Position numbers and translations under genes: made by a program. A model generated the notes under the pieces. The model had not been told where the DNA came from, ran no database searches, and worked only from the letters and a program-made list of their open reading frames with translations. A stretch of DNA of 37,299 bases from Fimbriimonadaceae bacterium (GTDB taxonomy: Bacteria > Armatimonadota > Fimbriimonadia > Fimbriimonadales > Fimbriimonadaceae): positions 1-37,299 of the forward strand of contig JAIBBE010000129.1 of assembly GCA_019694835.1 (NCBI GenBank), in the 5' to 3' direction. Numbering within the stretch: the stretch's first letter is position 1; every line of letters starts with the position of its first letter. Positions 1 through 7,337 of this stretch are shown here, piece after piece.

Positions 1-77
1 AACCAGGACTTGGTATGCCAGCGACCTTCGCTGATCCATTTTCGTGACCTCCACAAAGCCTTTCACAGTCTAAGGAC

Positions 78-125
78 TGGAAAGGATGTCTTGGCACAAC
101 CTGGAAAGGAAGCCGTGGCACAGGA
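78..125 (+). mobile_element. IS-end-like tandem repeat remnant (two 24-bp units)
   Basis: Two imperfect direct units of 24 bp lie head to tail: TGGAAAGGATGTCTTGGCAC at 78 and TGGAAAGGAAGCCGTGGCAC at 102. The same unit occurs near the right edge of the window on the opposite strand (37177-37219), directly behind what looks like the end of a transposase gene. A short open frame ends with TAA at 71-73 just before the units here, mirroring that arrangement, but it is too short to identify. I infer the terminal region of an insertion sequence or its remnant. It abuts the broken 5' end of the transporter pseudogene. Confidence 0.5.
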
Positions 126-853
126 CATTGGGTGTTGTGGAGGCACCGGTCGGAGATTGGCAGCGTGCCAAGGTCTGCGTGGCCGCCGCTTTTCGTCGCG
201 GGACTCATGCTAGCAATCCACTTTGCCACGTGGATCACCTCGCTAGGCATGACTTCCGTGTCTTCCTCGCTCGTGTTGGTCAATACGACTCCGTTCTGGG
301 TTGCCCTGGCTGCCCCGCGCTTGGCGGGCGATCGGGTCACGAGGCGTATGGTGCTGGGTATCGTCGTTGGTTTCGCGGGGACGATCGTCATTGGGCTCGG
401 TGACTTTAGGGCGACGGGCAGTGCTTTGACCGGCGACTTGCTTGCGCTGATTGGGGGCTTGGCTTCTGCCGGGTATGTCTTGGCCGGGCGCAGGGCACGG
501 CAGGTCGTTTCGCTGCCGGTCTACGGAACGCTTTGCTACGGCTTGGCCGGATCGCTGCTTTGGCTGGCCGTGCTGCTGTTTGGAGTTAAGCTCACTGGAC
601 TTTCTAACTTCCAGTGGGGCTGGATCGCACTGGTTGGCCTGGTGCCTCAATTGATCGGGCACAGCAGCTACAACTGGGCGCTCGGACACGTATCCGCGAC
701 GGTCGTGTCCGTTTGTTTGATCGCGGAGCCGATTTTTGCGAGTCTCCTGGCGTGGCTGCCGAGGCACCGACCCAGGAGGCCCTGACCGGCGGATTGCTCA
801 TCTGCATCGGGATCGTTTTGGCGGCTTGGCCAGAGAGTGCCTTTCCCGAGTAG
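126..853 (+). pseudogene. DMT (EamA-family) transporter, 5'-truncated and frameshifted
   Basis: The translated remnant matches the drug/metabolite transporter (EamA) superfamily of ten-helix inner-membrane permeases; the substrate cannot be told. Reading from GTG 132 gives at least seven hydrophobic helices, beginning with a segment containing LFVAGLMLAIHFATWITSL, and the typical SYNWALGH and EPIFASLLAWL motifs near the end. Two lesions are visible. The first helix and start codon are missing, and the frame runs upstream into the IS-end-like repeat. At about 758-761 the frame shifts: the in-frame product ends in the unrelated tail PRHRPRRP (stop 783-785), while the expected continuation [19 protein letters not shown] is in another frame and stops at 853. 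Each full EamA half should have five helices, so neither half is intact. Sequencing error could explain the shift but not the missing 5' end. Confidence 0.75.
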
Positions 854-865
854 CCCGGCGGGTGC

Positions 866-871
866 TATCCT
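866..871 (+). promoter_or_regulatory. -10-like box (TATCCT), near-leaderless start of gpmA
   Basis: TATCCT lies 7 nt before the gpmA ATG (879), with no Shine-Dalgarno in between. No convincing -35 is visible at 17 bp. Confidence 0.4.
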
Positions 872-878
872 TCTGGCG

Positions 879-1481
879 ATGTCCCAACTGACCCTTATTC
901 GGCACGGCCAATCGCTCTGGAACCTTGAAAACCGCTTCACCGGCTGGGTGGACGTTCCTCTGACTGCACAGGGGCGCGAGGAAGCGCGGGCGGCGGGCGA
1001 GAAGCTTCGCGGCATGAAGATCGATGTCGCGTATACGAGCGCGTTGACTCGCGCCCAGCACACCCTCGCGATCATCATGGAAACTCTCGGACTCGACACG
1101 CCGGTCATTCGCGACCAAGCCTTGAACGAGCGCATGTACGGCGACCTGCAGGGCCTCAACAAGGACGACATGCGCAAGCAATTCGGCGAGGACCAGGTGA
1201 AGATTTGGCGTCGCAGCTACGACGTTCCGCCTCCCGGCGGCGAGGCGCTGAAGGACACGGCGGCGCGCGCCGTCCCATTCTTCGAGCGGTGCATCATGGG
1301 AGATATACGCCAGGGCAAGAACGTGCTCGTGGTCGCTCACGGAAACTCGAATCGGTCAATCGTGATGAAGCTGGAGAATCTGAGCAAGGAAGAAGTGCTG
1401 GAACTCAACCTTGAGACTGGCATTCCGCTTGTCTATGAGCTGACCGACGACGGTGGAATTGTCAGCAAGAAAGTCCTCTAA
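879..1481 (+). CDS. gpmA: 2,3-bisphosphoglycerate-dependent phosphoglycerate mutase
   Basis: Cytosolic glycolytic/gluconeogenic enzyme interconverting 3- and 2-phosphoglycerate through a phosphohistidine. The product is 200 aa, in the size class of the shorter bacterial dPGMs (others are about 230-250). The phosphate-accepting signature [10 protein letters not shown] puts the catalytic histidine at residue 9. [13 protein letters not shown] and [14 protein letters not shown] (general acid/base Glu84) are diagnostic of dPGM rather than other histidine phosphatases, and the second active-site histidine is His154 in VAHGNSNRS. An in-frame ATG 14 codons upstream (837) overlaps the end of the transporter remnant. 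The start at 879 is preferred because the conserved domain begins immediately there and a -10-like box sits 7 nt before it. The gene appears to stand alone. Confidence 0.95.
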   Translation: MSQLTLIRHGQSLWNLENRFTGWVDVPLTAQGREEARAAGEKLRGMKIDVAYTSALTRAQHTLAIIMETLGLDTPVIRDQALNERMYGDLQGLNKDDMRKQFGEDQVKIWRRSYDVPPPGGEALKDTAARAVPFFERCIMGDIRQGKNVLVVAHGNSNRSIVMKLENLSKEEVLELNLETGIPLVYELTDDGGIVSKKVL

Positions 1482-1508
1482 GGCAATCTGGCAAATCTCC
1501 CGAGCCTC

Positions 1509-1526
1509 TCCCGATTAGGTTCGGGA
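1509..1526 (+). terminator. Weak hairpin after gpmA
   Basis: A 6-bp perfect stem TCCCGA/TCGGGA with loop TTAGGT lies 27 nt after the gpmA stop. There is no T-tract, so a terminator role is only possible. Confidence 0.25.
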
Positions 1527-1567
1527 ATAAGGAAACTGGCGGCACAAGACGGCAGTGGAGGTTCGAG

Positions 1568-1879
1568 ATGAAAATCGAACGTATCGATTACGCCGCACGT
1601 GCTCGAGATAGGTTGGATTCCGTACTCCGTAAGATTGGGCCCGAGCCTTCTCCTCCGGATGTCGATAGCCAACGCCGTGCGATCGCGCAGCAGGCCTTCC
1701 TGATGACGCGTAAGGCGGTCGAGAAGAGTATCAGCCAGCCGGTGGCCAATAACCGCCAGGCCATCGCCGAGAGCCATCGCTCGCGGGATCGGGAAAAAGC
1801 CGATGAACGCGACGATCACGATCGGGATTCCGGCCGGTATGACCGAGGATGGCGATCGGGACTAGACATCGTAGTCTAA
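1568..1879 (+). CDS. Small hypothetical protein
   Basis: I do not recognise this 103-aa product. It has a good Shine-Dalgarno (GGAGGT, 1559-1564) a few nt before the ATG, the main reason for calling it. The first 60 residues look helical and moderately basic (begins MKIERIDYAARARDRLDSVL). The rest is very polar and rich in Arg, Asp and Glu (RDREKADERDDHDRD), with no signal peptide or membrane segment. An antisense frame of similar length covers the same DNA but has no ribosome site. The gene ends 19 nt from the end of the convergent DUF1080 gene. Confidence 0.45.
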   Translation: MKIERIDYAARARDRLDSVLRKIGPEPSPPDVDSQRRAIAQQAFLMTRKAVEKSISQPVANNRQAIAESHRSRDREKADERDDHDRDSGRYDRGWRSGLDIVV

Positions 1880-1898
1880 GCCGGTCGCCTTTCCGGTG

Positions 1899-2561
1899 TT
1901 AGCCCTTAATCGGTCTAATCTTGATGTTCTTGAACGAGACCTCGCCATGGTCGCCCTGAATAGCAATTCGGCCCTTAGGCAGCTTCGCAAAATTCGGAAA
2001 CTTTGAGAACTTGCTCTTGGCGACCCGGGCCTTAAAATCGTCACTGTTTAAGACGTATTCGTAATACTTCACGCCATTCACATCGGTCTGGCACTTGTCA
2101 GGGCTAAGGAGGATCCTGATGGTGTTCCATTGACCGGCAGGCTTTGCGGCGTCCGTGCTGGCTCCATAAAGCTGATAGAGGAACCCGGTGGTTTCGACGC
2201 CCTTCTCGAAGGGATGGTCGTAAAGTTGAACTTCGGGACCGCTGTGCCACGTCGCCTCGCCATCGTCGGCGACGCGGAACATGATGCCGCTGTTCTGACC
2301 TTTGCCGAGCTTAACGTCAATGAGCAACTCGAACCAGTCGTACTTGTCGTCGGTCACGATGTCGCCCGCGTTGTTCGAGTCGACAATGGACAATTCGCCG
2401 TTGACCACCTTCCAGCCCGAACTGATCCCCTTCTGCTTGAAGTTATGCCAGCCAGCGGTCGACTTGCCGTCGAACAGCAACTTCCAGCCCGCCTTCACTT
2501 CAGCGTCGGTCAAGGTGTTGTCGGCCTGCATCAAAACGAGAGCGATGAATGGAGCAATCAC
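1899..2561 (-). CDS. Secreted DUF1080 (3-keto-disaccharide hydrolase-like) protein
   Basis: A 220-aa protein of the DUF1080 family (Pfam PF06439), a concanavalin-like beta-sandwich some members of which hydrolyse 3-keto-glycosides. The hallmark LFDGKSTAGWHN is at about residue 29, followed by GELSIVD, DWFELLIDVKL, NSGIMFR and the C-terminal GDHGEVSFKNIKIRPI, the classic end of this fold. A short hydrophobic N-terminus (MIAPFIALVLMQA) suggests export. The start is GTG at 2561; TAAGAT lies 6 nt upstream and there is no Shine-Dalgarno, so it may be leaderless. It is separated from the transaldolase stop by about 30 nt. Family assignment is firm; the substrate is unknown. Confidence 0.88.
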   Translation of the reverse strand: MIAPFIALVLMQADNTLTDAEVKAGWKLLFDGKSTAGWHNFKQKGISSGWKVVNGELSIVDSNNAGDIVTDDKYDWFELLIDVKLGKGQNSGIMFRVADDGEATWHSGPEVQLYDHPFEKGVETTGFLYQLYGASTDAAKPAGQWNTIRILLSPDKCQTDVNGVKYYEYVLNSDDFKARVAKSKFSKFPNFAKLPKGRIAIQGDHGEVSFKNIKIRPIKG

Positions 2562-2567
2562 GTCTCT

Positions 2568-2573
2568 ATCTTA
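2568..2573 (-). promoter_or_regulatory. -10-like box (TAAGAT) before the DUF1080 gene
   Basis: TAAGAT on the minus strand, 6 nt before the GTG start at 2561. No good -35 is visible; the region upstream is the end of the transaldolase gene. Confidence 0.4.
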
Positions 2574-2591
2574 CTCCGCTCGGCTCGCAAA

Positions 2592-3248
2592 TCAGAAGAT
2601 GCTGAGCCCGGCCGCGTTCCAATCGTCGAGGAATCGCTTCAATCCGATGTCGGTCAGCGGGTGCTTGAACAGCATTTCCATGATCTTGAACGGCATCGTG
2701 GCGACATGGGCGCCAGCTTGGACGGCCTGGACGACGTGAAGCGGGTGCCGAACGGAGGCAACGAGGACCTCGGAGTCAAAGCCGTACGTGCTGACCATCT
2801 CGACAGTATCGGCAACAGCCACCATACCGTCGTCCGAAATGTCATCGACCCGTCCGACGAAGTTCGAGATATAGGTCGCTCCAGCTTTCGCCGCCAGGAG
2901 CGCCTGGGAAACGGAGAAGACGAGGGTGACATTCGTGCGGATGCCCTTGTCGGACAAGGTGCGAACCAAGCGAATGCCGGGCTCGATGAGCGGTACCTTG
3001 ACCACGATCTGAGGGTGCCAACTCGAGATTTCGAGCGCCTCCTTCAGCATCGCATCGTAATCGGTCGCCACCACCTCGGCGCTGATATCGCCACCGGGTA
3101 CCGCCTCGCAGATCGCCAGCACGGTCGCGCGGAATCCCTTGCCGGACTTGGCGATCAGGGTCGGATTCGTGGTAACGCCATCGAGAAAGCCCCATTCGGC
3201 GGCTCGCTTGACCTCTGTGATGTCGCCGGTGTCGACGAAGAGCTTCAT
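2592..3248 (-). CDS. tal: Transaldolase (small FSA/TalC-type subfamily)
   Basis: A 218-aa class I aldolase of the small transaldolase/fructose-6-phosphate aldolase group, moving a dihydroxyacetone unit between sugar phosphates in the pentose phosphate pathway. MKLFVDTGDITEVKRA and LDGVTTNPTLIAKSG are the family N-terminus, and the Schiff-base lysine is Lys84 in IVVKVPL. Two residues that separate the branches point to true transaldolase: Glu58 (AEVVATD, where FSA has Gln) and Phe130 (SNFVGRVDD, where FSA has Tyr). It starts with ATGA overlapping the stop of the upstream KOW-like gene, so the two are probably translationally coupled. Confidence 0.93.
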   Translation of the reverse strand: MKLFVDTGDITEVKRAAEWGFLDGVTTNPTLIAKSGKGFRATVLAICEAVPGGDISAEVVATDYDAMLKEALEISSWHPQIVVKVPLIEPGIRLVRTLSDKGIRTNVTLVFSVSQALLAAKAGATYISNFVGRVDDISDDGMVAVADTVEMVSTYGFDSEVLVASVRHPLHVVQAVQAGAHVATMPFKIMEMLFKHPLTDIGLKRFLDDWNAAGLSIF

Positions 3249-3577
3249 GCCTTCTCGAGGTCCTCGCTGCGAACGAGGAGGACGTAGTTAGCCTCGAAGG
3301 CGAGTTCCTCGGGTGTCAATTTGCCCTTTTGCTCTTCGCTCGTGTTGGTCAGGAATCGCTCCATCATGCGCTTCGCAGCTTCTTTGTGGACGTCCATTGC
3401 CACCTTGTTGAGGGACGCCGGATCGACTTTGACGGCAATCTCGTCGGGTCCATAGACGGCTTGAACTTTGCCCGTTTTTCCAGCCATGTGCTCGTAGTAC
3501 CGGTTCTTCGCCCGATCCTCAGCCGTCACGGGCCGGGTCACGACGCGAACTTGGTCGTCAATCTTCCACTTGGTCAT
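3245..3577 (-). CDS. Small KOW/SH3-like protein of unknown function
   Basis: This 110-aa cytosolic protein is not one I can name. Residues 3-55 look like a small beta-barrel of KOW/SH3 type: WKIDDQVRVVT, then HMAGKTGKVQAVYGPDEIAVKVD, where a glycine follows the turn as in KOW motifs. The C-terminal half is helical and charged, ending FEANYVLLVRSEDLEKA. Its stop overlaps the transaldolase start by 4 nt. TAAAAT lies 6 nt before the ATG with no Shine-Dalgarno, suggesting a leaderless transcript that begins a two-gene unit with tal. A nucleic-acid or protein-binding role is only an inference from the fold. Confidence 0.75.
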   Translation of the reverse strand: MTKWKIDDQVRVVTRPVTAEDRAKNRYYEHMAGKTGKVQAVYGPDEIAVKVDPASLNKVAMDVHKEAAKRMMERFLTNTSEEQKGKLTPEELAFEANYVLLVRSEDLEKA

Positions 3578-3583
3578 GGGTTC

Positions 3584-3589
3584 ATTTTA
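3584..3589 (-). promoter_or_regulatory. -10-like box (TAAAAT) before the KOW-like gene
   Basis: TAAAAT, 6 nt before the ATG at 3577, overlapping the stop of the preceding serine hydrolase gene. It is the closest to TATAAT of this set; the -35 is unclear. Confidence 0.45.
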
Positions 3590-4624
3590 CCGTAGCGGGA
3601 TGCCCAGCACCTGATTCCAGATCGTCGCGCATTCCTTCCACATCGAGGCCTTGGGGTTTTGGACGTTCCAGAGCAGAATGATCGCCGCGCCTCGCTCCGG
3701 AACCATCTGAATCATGCTCATATAGCCTTGGACCGACCCATTCTTGGCAATGACGGTCATCTTATTGCCGCGCCGGACCTGCCAGCCGGGACTGAAATGC
3801 CAGATTGCCTTGCTCTGCGGTGGGATCACCGGCGTGAACATTTCTTCGTAGGTGCCAGGATTGAGCAAACGTCTCTCTCGCATCGCTTCTTCCCAAGCGA
3901 GCATGTCATTGAGACTGGAAACCAGGCCACCGGATGGAATTCCTGCCGGAACCACATTCACGCCAACTTTCGCAAGTCGGTTGCTTGGACCCATGTACGG
4001 GCTTGCCATGTTGCCGTTCAACTTTTCGACCCACGATCCCGTCCGACTCATTCTTAGTGGACCCCAGACTTCTGTTTGCATGAAGGACAAGTATTTGGTT
4101 TTGCTTACCTGCTCGATGAGCTGCCCCGCAACGGCAAAGTTGAGATTGCTATACTGCTGATCCGTGCCGGGTTTGAACTTGATTGGATGCGACGCTGCCC
4201 AATTCGAAAACTGCTCCCAGGTGTCTTTGCCCTTGGCATCTTGGAGCCGTCCATCAGGCAGTCCACTCGTATGAGTGAGGAAGTTGATAACTTTGATTGG
4301 TTTCCAGGATTCGGGGAGTTTGGGAAGGTAGTTGCCGACCGGATCATTGAGATTGAGCTTTCCTTGGTCGACGAGAATCATAAGACCGAAGGCGGTCATG
4401 GCCTTTGACGTCGAACCAATTCCGTATACGGTATCGTCGTTAGGCGCGTCGGTCTTGCCAAGTGTTTTCACCCCATACGTTTTCTTCAAGACAACCTTTC
4501 CATCGAGCACAAACGCGGCAGCGATGCTTGGCAAGTTGCTATCTCGAACGGCATGGGTTAGGATGCCGTCAACTTGCTGCACAGTCGTGGTTTGGGATGC
4601 AAGTAGGGCGAAGAGCGCAATCAT
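3587..4624 (-). CDS. Secreted beta-lactamase-fold serine hydrolase (class C/esterase type)
   Basis: A 345-aa member of the beta-lactamase superfamily (PF00144), which includes D-amino-acid peptidases, esterases and class C beta-lactamases. The N-terminus MIALFALLAS is a short export signal. Catalytic motifs are complete: S71-T-S-K74 (SxxK) in YGIGSTSKAMTAF, the HTSGLP loop near residue 118, Y158-S-N160 (YxN) in QQYSNLNF, and a K294-N-G296 sequence in the KTG position. It should therefore be an active periplasmic or surface serine hydrolase; the substrate cannot be deduced. The start overlaps the stop of the upstream homologue by ATGA, so both are made from one message. Confidence 0.9.
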   Translation of the reverse strand: MIALFALLASQTTTVQQVDGILTHAVRDSNLPSIAAAFVLDGKVVLKKTYGVKTLGKTDAPNDDTVYGIGSTSKAMTAFGLMILVDQGKLNLNDPVGNYLPKLPESWKPIKVINFLTHTSGLPDGRLQDAKGKDTWEQFSNWAASHPIKFKPGTDQQYSNLNFAVAGQLIEQVSKTKYLSFMQTEVWGPLRMSRTGSWVEKLNGNMASPYMGPSNRLAKVGVNVVPAGIPSGGLVSSLNDMLAWEEAMRERRLLNPGTYEEMFTPVIPPQSKAIWHFSPGWQVRRGNKMTVIAKNGSVQGYMSMIQMVPERGAAIILLWNVQNPKASMWKECATIWNQVLGIPLR

Positions 4625-5748
4625 TCGTGCAACACATTCGGCAACGGTTTCTCGGGGGCGAGGAACTTCGCTAACGCATTGAAAATCGCCGTACTGTCGG
4701 CAGAATCCGGATTAGCCTTGGGGCCTTTAGTAGTCGAGATCGCGATGGTCAGCTTCTTGCTCGGCAGGTAAGCGAGAATGAGATTGTAGCCTCCGAATCG
4801 AGGATTCTGAACCATCCACGTATTCAAAATGATGATGCCGAGTCCGTAGTAACTATCCGCTTTGCTCTGGCCTAATCCCACGACAGTGGGCGCTATTTGC
4901 TCCGCCCGTGAACGTTTCGAAAGAAGGCGACCGCTCCCCATTGCCCGCCCGATCGCGGCGACATCCCCGATTGTCGAGGTCATCTGGCCCGAAAACGAAG
5001 TCCATGAAGGGCTCCAATAAGTCGAATCTTCATAAACCTCACGATCGAGTGAGAAGGCATGGAGTACGGGAGGCTTGATTTCAGCGGTTAGCGGAAACTC
5101 TGACTCTCGAAGCCCCAGAGGGTCGAAGATGTGCTTCTTTAGCAGCTTGGGAACTGACATTCCCGAGACTCGCTGCATGATTTCACCCAGAATCACGAAG
5201 TTCGTATGCGAATAGTTCCAACCCTTGCCAGGATCGTAGAGCATTGGACGGGTCATCGCGGTAGAGATCAGCTCTTTCGATGTCCAGCCACGGAAGGGGT
5301 TCTTGGTGAACGCATCGACAAACTTCGGATCGGTAACGTAATCGGCATATCCTGCCGAGCAATTTGCAAGCATGCGAATCGTCACCTGGTTCGATTTGGG
5401 TAAGTCAGGAAACCAACGGCTGAGACGATCATCCAAGCGGATCTTGCCTGCATCGACGAGGCGCAGAAGTACCATACACAGGCTCGTTAGCGTGACTCCG
5501 CCGACGCGCATATGCATCTTTGTCGTTGCGGGTACGCCGGTCATTGAGTTCCCCAATGCAACGGTAGTTAGTTCTCGCTCGCCCTCCCAAACCGAGCACA
5601 GAACCGCGTTGAGATTGCGCTCCTTCTTGGTATCGGCAAGGATCTTGTGAACCCCTTCCCGACGCAACCGAAAGGAGGCATCCTTTGATGCCTGACGGAC
5701 CGGAGAACTCAAAGTTACGGCGAGGCTGGCGACCGCGAGGAGGTTCAT
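4621..5748 (-). CDS. Secreted beta-lactamase-fold protein, catalytic residues replaced
   Basis: A 375-aa beta-lactamase/D-alanyl carboxypeptidase-like protein with a signal peptide (MNLLAVASLAVTLSS). The fold is clear from DAGKIRLDDRLSRWFPDLP, PGKGWNYSHTNFVILGEIM and IFDPLGLRESEFP. The catalytic positions are altered: where SxxK is expected (normally GSVTKT) it reads R81-V-G-G-V-T-L-T, so the nucleophile is Gly84 and the lysine is Leu87. The YSN motif reads Y179-S-H181, the usual HTSG loop reads NCSAG, and the third box reads FGGYN. The frame is intact and codon use looks normal, so it seems a maintained pseudoenzyme rather than a decaying gene. It is translationally coupled to the active-looking homologue downstream. 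Its ATG is 9 nt after the DNA glycosylase stop. Confidence 0.88.
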   Translation of the reverse strand: MNLLAVASLAVTLSSPVRQASKDASFRLRREGVHKILADTKKERNLNAVLCSVWEGERELTTVALGNSMTGVPATTKMHMRVGGVTLTSLCMVLLRLVDAGKIRLDDRLSRWFPDLPKSNQVTIRMLANCSAGYADYVTDPKFVDAFTKNPFRGWTSKELISTAMTRPMLYDPGKGWNYSHTNFVILGEIMQRVSGMSVPKLLKKHIFDPLGLRESEFPLTAEIKPPVLHAFSLDREVYEDSTYWSPSWTSFSGQMTSTIGDVAAIGRAMGSGRLLSKRSRAEQIAPTVVGLGQSKADSYYGLGIIILNTWMVQNPRFGGYNLILAYLPSKKLTIAISTTKGPKANPDSADSTAIFNALAKFLAPEKPLPNVLHE

Positions 5749-5756
5749 CTGCGTGC

Positions 5757-5762
5757 ATTATG
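5757..5762 (-). promoter_or_regulatory. -10-like box (CATAAT) before the pseudoenzyme gene
   Basis: CATAAT lies 8 nt before the ATG at 5748 and spans the stop of the upstream glycosylase gene, so the hydrolase pair could have its own promoter. No -35 match was found. Confidence 0.35.
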
Positions 5763-6351
5763 AACTGCGGAGGCTTAACTTCTTTGCCGAAACCCACCGG
5801 AGAGCATCAGCGTCGACGAACCTCCACGGCAGATCATCTCCCTTTCCCTGCGCAAGACCGATGCGCGTGCCGACCAAGATAGCGCTTGGCGGAGGCCCAT
5901 CTTGCAGGCGAAGCTCAGAGTTGGCGTCGAACAGGTCCATACCGTTCATCGAGCCATCGAGGCCGAACGCGGACGCGAGTTTTGCTGGGCCGGAAAGCAG
6001 ATCCTCATCGCGAGATGACTTGACGCGGCGGTCTCGCATCACATCGAGACCAGTGAGTGGCTCAGCGGCTCGGAGGAGCACCGCGCTACCCTCGCCCGCC
6101 GACCTGGTCACAATGTTCAGGCACCAATGCATACCGTAGGTGAAATAGATGTAGGCCCTTCCTGGTGGTCCAAACATGACTTCGCTTCGCGGCGTGGGAC
6201 CGCGAAACGCGTGACTTCCAGGGTCGAGAGGACCGTCGTAGGCCTCGGTTTCGACAATCCGGGCCCGGAGTTCGCCCCGCACCAAGATCGTGCCGAGCAG
6301 GGCGCGGGCACAAGTAACCGGATCCTGGTTCAAGTCGATCCTTTGGCCCAT
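5758..6351 (-). CDS. 3-methyladenine (alkyladenine) DNA glycosylase, AAG/MPG family
   Basis: A 197-aa base-excision repair enzyme removing alkylated and deaminated purines. The AAG fold is recognised by ARALLGTILVRGELRARIVE, then the catalytic ETEAYDG with general-base Glu36, base-stacking Tyr38 and His47 (the human Glu125/Tyr127/His136 triad spacing is preserved). FGPPGRAYIYFTYGMHWCLN supplies the intercalation loop region, and LLSGPAKLASAFGL the C-terminal GPGKL-like motif. The frame is open for 42 codons upstream, but those codons overlap the divergent lipoprotein gene. ATG 6351 is preferred because an AGAAGGA ribosome site precedes it and the domain begins there. It is divergent from the lipoprotein gene with 40 nt between the start codons. 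Confidence 0.93.
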   Translation of the reverse strand: MGQRIDLNQDPVTCARALLGTILVRGELRARIVETEAYDGPLDPGSHAFRGPTPRSEVMFGPPGRAYIYFTYGMHWCLNIVTRSAGEGSAVLLRAAEPLTGLDVMRDRRVKSSRDEDLLSGPAKLASAFGLDGSMNGMDLFDANSELRLQDGPPPSAILVGTRIGLAQGKGDDLPWRFVDADALRWVSAKKLSLRSS

Positions 6352-6391
6352 CTTCACGTCCTTCTCCCGTTCGGGCTGCGTCTGTAATGCA

Positions 6392-7264
6392 ATGAAACGA
6401 TATGTACCCTTTCTTGCCCTCGCCGCACTGATTATCGCTGGATGCACCAAGTCCGGCAGTACGGGTGCGACCTCCACTGAGCCGACGAAGTCTTACGTCG
6501 GCAAATGGGTTGGCAATCCCGAAGTTCCGAAGGGCGACAAGGCCGATCCTGCTGCCGAAATGGCGTCCGGCATGATGAAGATGATGGGGAGCATTCAACT
6601 CGAATTCGAATCCGAGTCGAAATTCAAGATGACCATGCTCGGCATGCCCATTGAGGGCAAGGTCGCCAAGGAAGGGGACACCCTGACCCTTACCCCCGAA
6701 ACCGTAATGGGCATGACCAAGGATGAAGCGAAAAAAAGCTCTTCGTCGGTGTCGATGGAAGAGAAGCCCATCAAGCTAAAACTTAGCGCCGATGGGACCA
6801 AACTTAGCTCGATTCCCGAGAAAGCGGACGAGCCGGTCCTGGTGTTCGAACGGGGCAAGCCGGAGCCGAAGCATGAAACGACCATGTCGGATAGTTCAGA
6901 TCTTGCATTGGTGGGCAAGTGGGGCGGAGTGATCGAAATGCCTCCGCTTGGACCAAACGCCACTCAGGAAGAAAAAGACGAAGTAAAGATGACTGAGCAG
7001 ATGAGCAAATCGCTTGAGCTGGATCTGCGAGGTGACGGTACTTTCAAACTCGACATGATGTTCGAAATGGAAGGAAAGTGGAAGCGAGAAGGGGCAAAAG
7101 TCACCATGACTCCCACGAAGATGATGGGGATGGAGATGACCGAGGAAGACATGAAGAAGGATGGCAACGAGCCGATGGTTGGTGAGATCTCCGACGGCGA
7201 CAAGACGATCACAGTCTTGCATAAGGATCCTAAGAAGGGCAAGTTGGTTCTAAGAAAGAAATAG
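6392..7264 (+). CDS. Lipoprotein with internal two-fold duplication
   Basis: A 290-aa secreted lipoprotein of unknown function. The signal MKRYVPFLALAALIIAGC ends in a lipobox with the lipidated cysteine at residue 17 or 18. After a Ser/Thr linker there are two copies of a roughly 110-130-residue unit: the first starts YVGKWVGNPEVP and the second LVGKWGGVIEMP. Both continue with an amphipathic Met/Lys-rich stretch, an xLELDxxxxGTFKxxM-type strand, EGKxxKEG and a TxxMGM segment. This resembles a repeated small beta-barrel, but I do not recognise a family. The frame is open upstream of 6392, into the glycosylase promoter; the signal peptide decides the start. It converges on the RNase gene across a 34-bp palindrome. 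Confidence 0.85.
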   Translation: MKRYVPFLALAALIIAGCTKSGSTGATSTEPTKSYVGKWVGNPEVPKGDKADPAAEMASGMMKMMGSIQLEFESESKFKMTMLGMPIEGKVAKEGDTLTLTPETVMGMTKDEAKKSSSSVSMEEKPIKLKLSADGTKLSSIPEKADEPVLVFERGKPEPKHETTMSDSSDLALVGKWGGVIEMPPLGPNATQEEKDEVKMTEQMSKSLELDLRGDGTFKLDMMFEMEGKWKREGAKVTMTPTKMMGMEMTEEDMKKDGNEPMVGEISDGDKTITVLHKDPKKGKLVLRKK

Positions 7265-7297
7265 GGGCCGACTTTTCATATCCGGCACTGAGGTAGA

Positions 7298-7331
7298 GCG
7301 TGCACCCACCATCGCGATGGTGGGTGCACGC
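7298..7331. terminator. 34-bp perfect palindrome, likely bidirectional terminator
   Basis: Two 17-nt arms (left arm GCGTGCACCCACCATCG, right arm its exact reverse complement) meet without a spacer. It lies 33 nt after the lipoprotein stop and 6 nt before the convergent RNase stop. Neither side has a long T-tract (CAACTCTTTA on the plus strand), so termination is inferred from position and stem strength. A dimeric protein site is the alternative. Confidence 0.6.
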
Positions 7332-7337
7332 AACTCT

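Noticed and set aside
1478..1819. Minus-strand 113-codon frame opposite the small hypothetical gene
   Set aside because: The plus-strand gene has a good GGAGGT site; this frame has none.
2130..3287. Long plus-strand open frame opposite the transaldolase gene
   Set aside because: It is the mirror of well-supported minus-strand genes, has no known motif, and mainly reflects GC-rich codon use.
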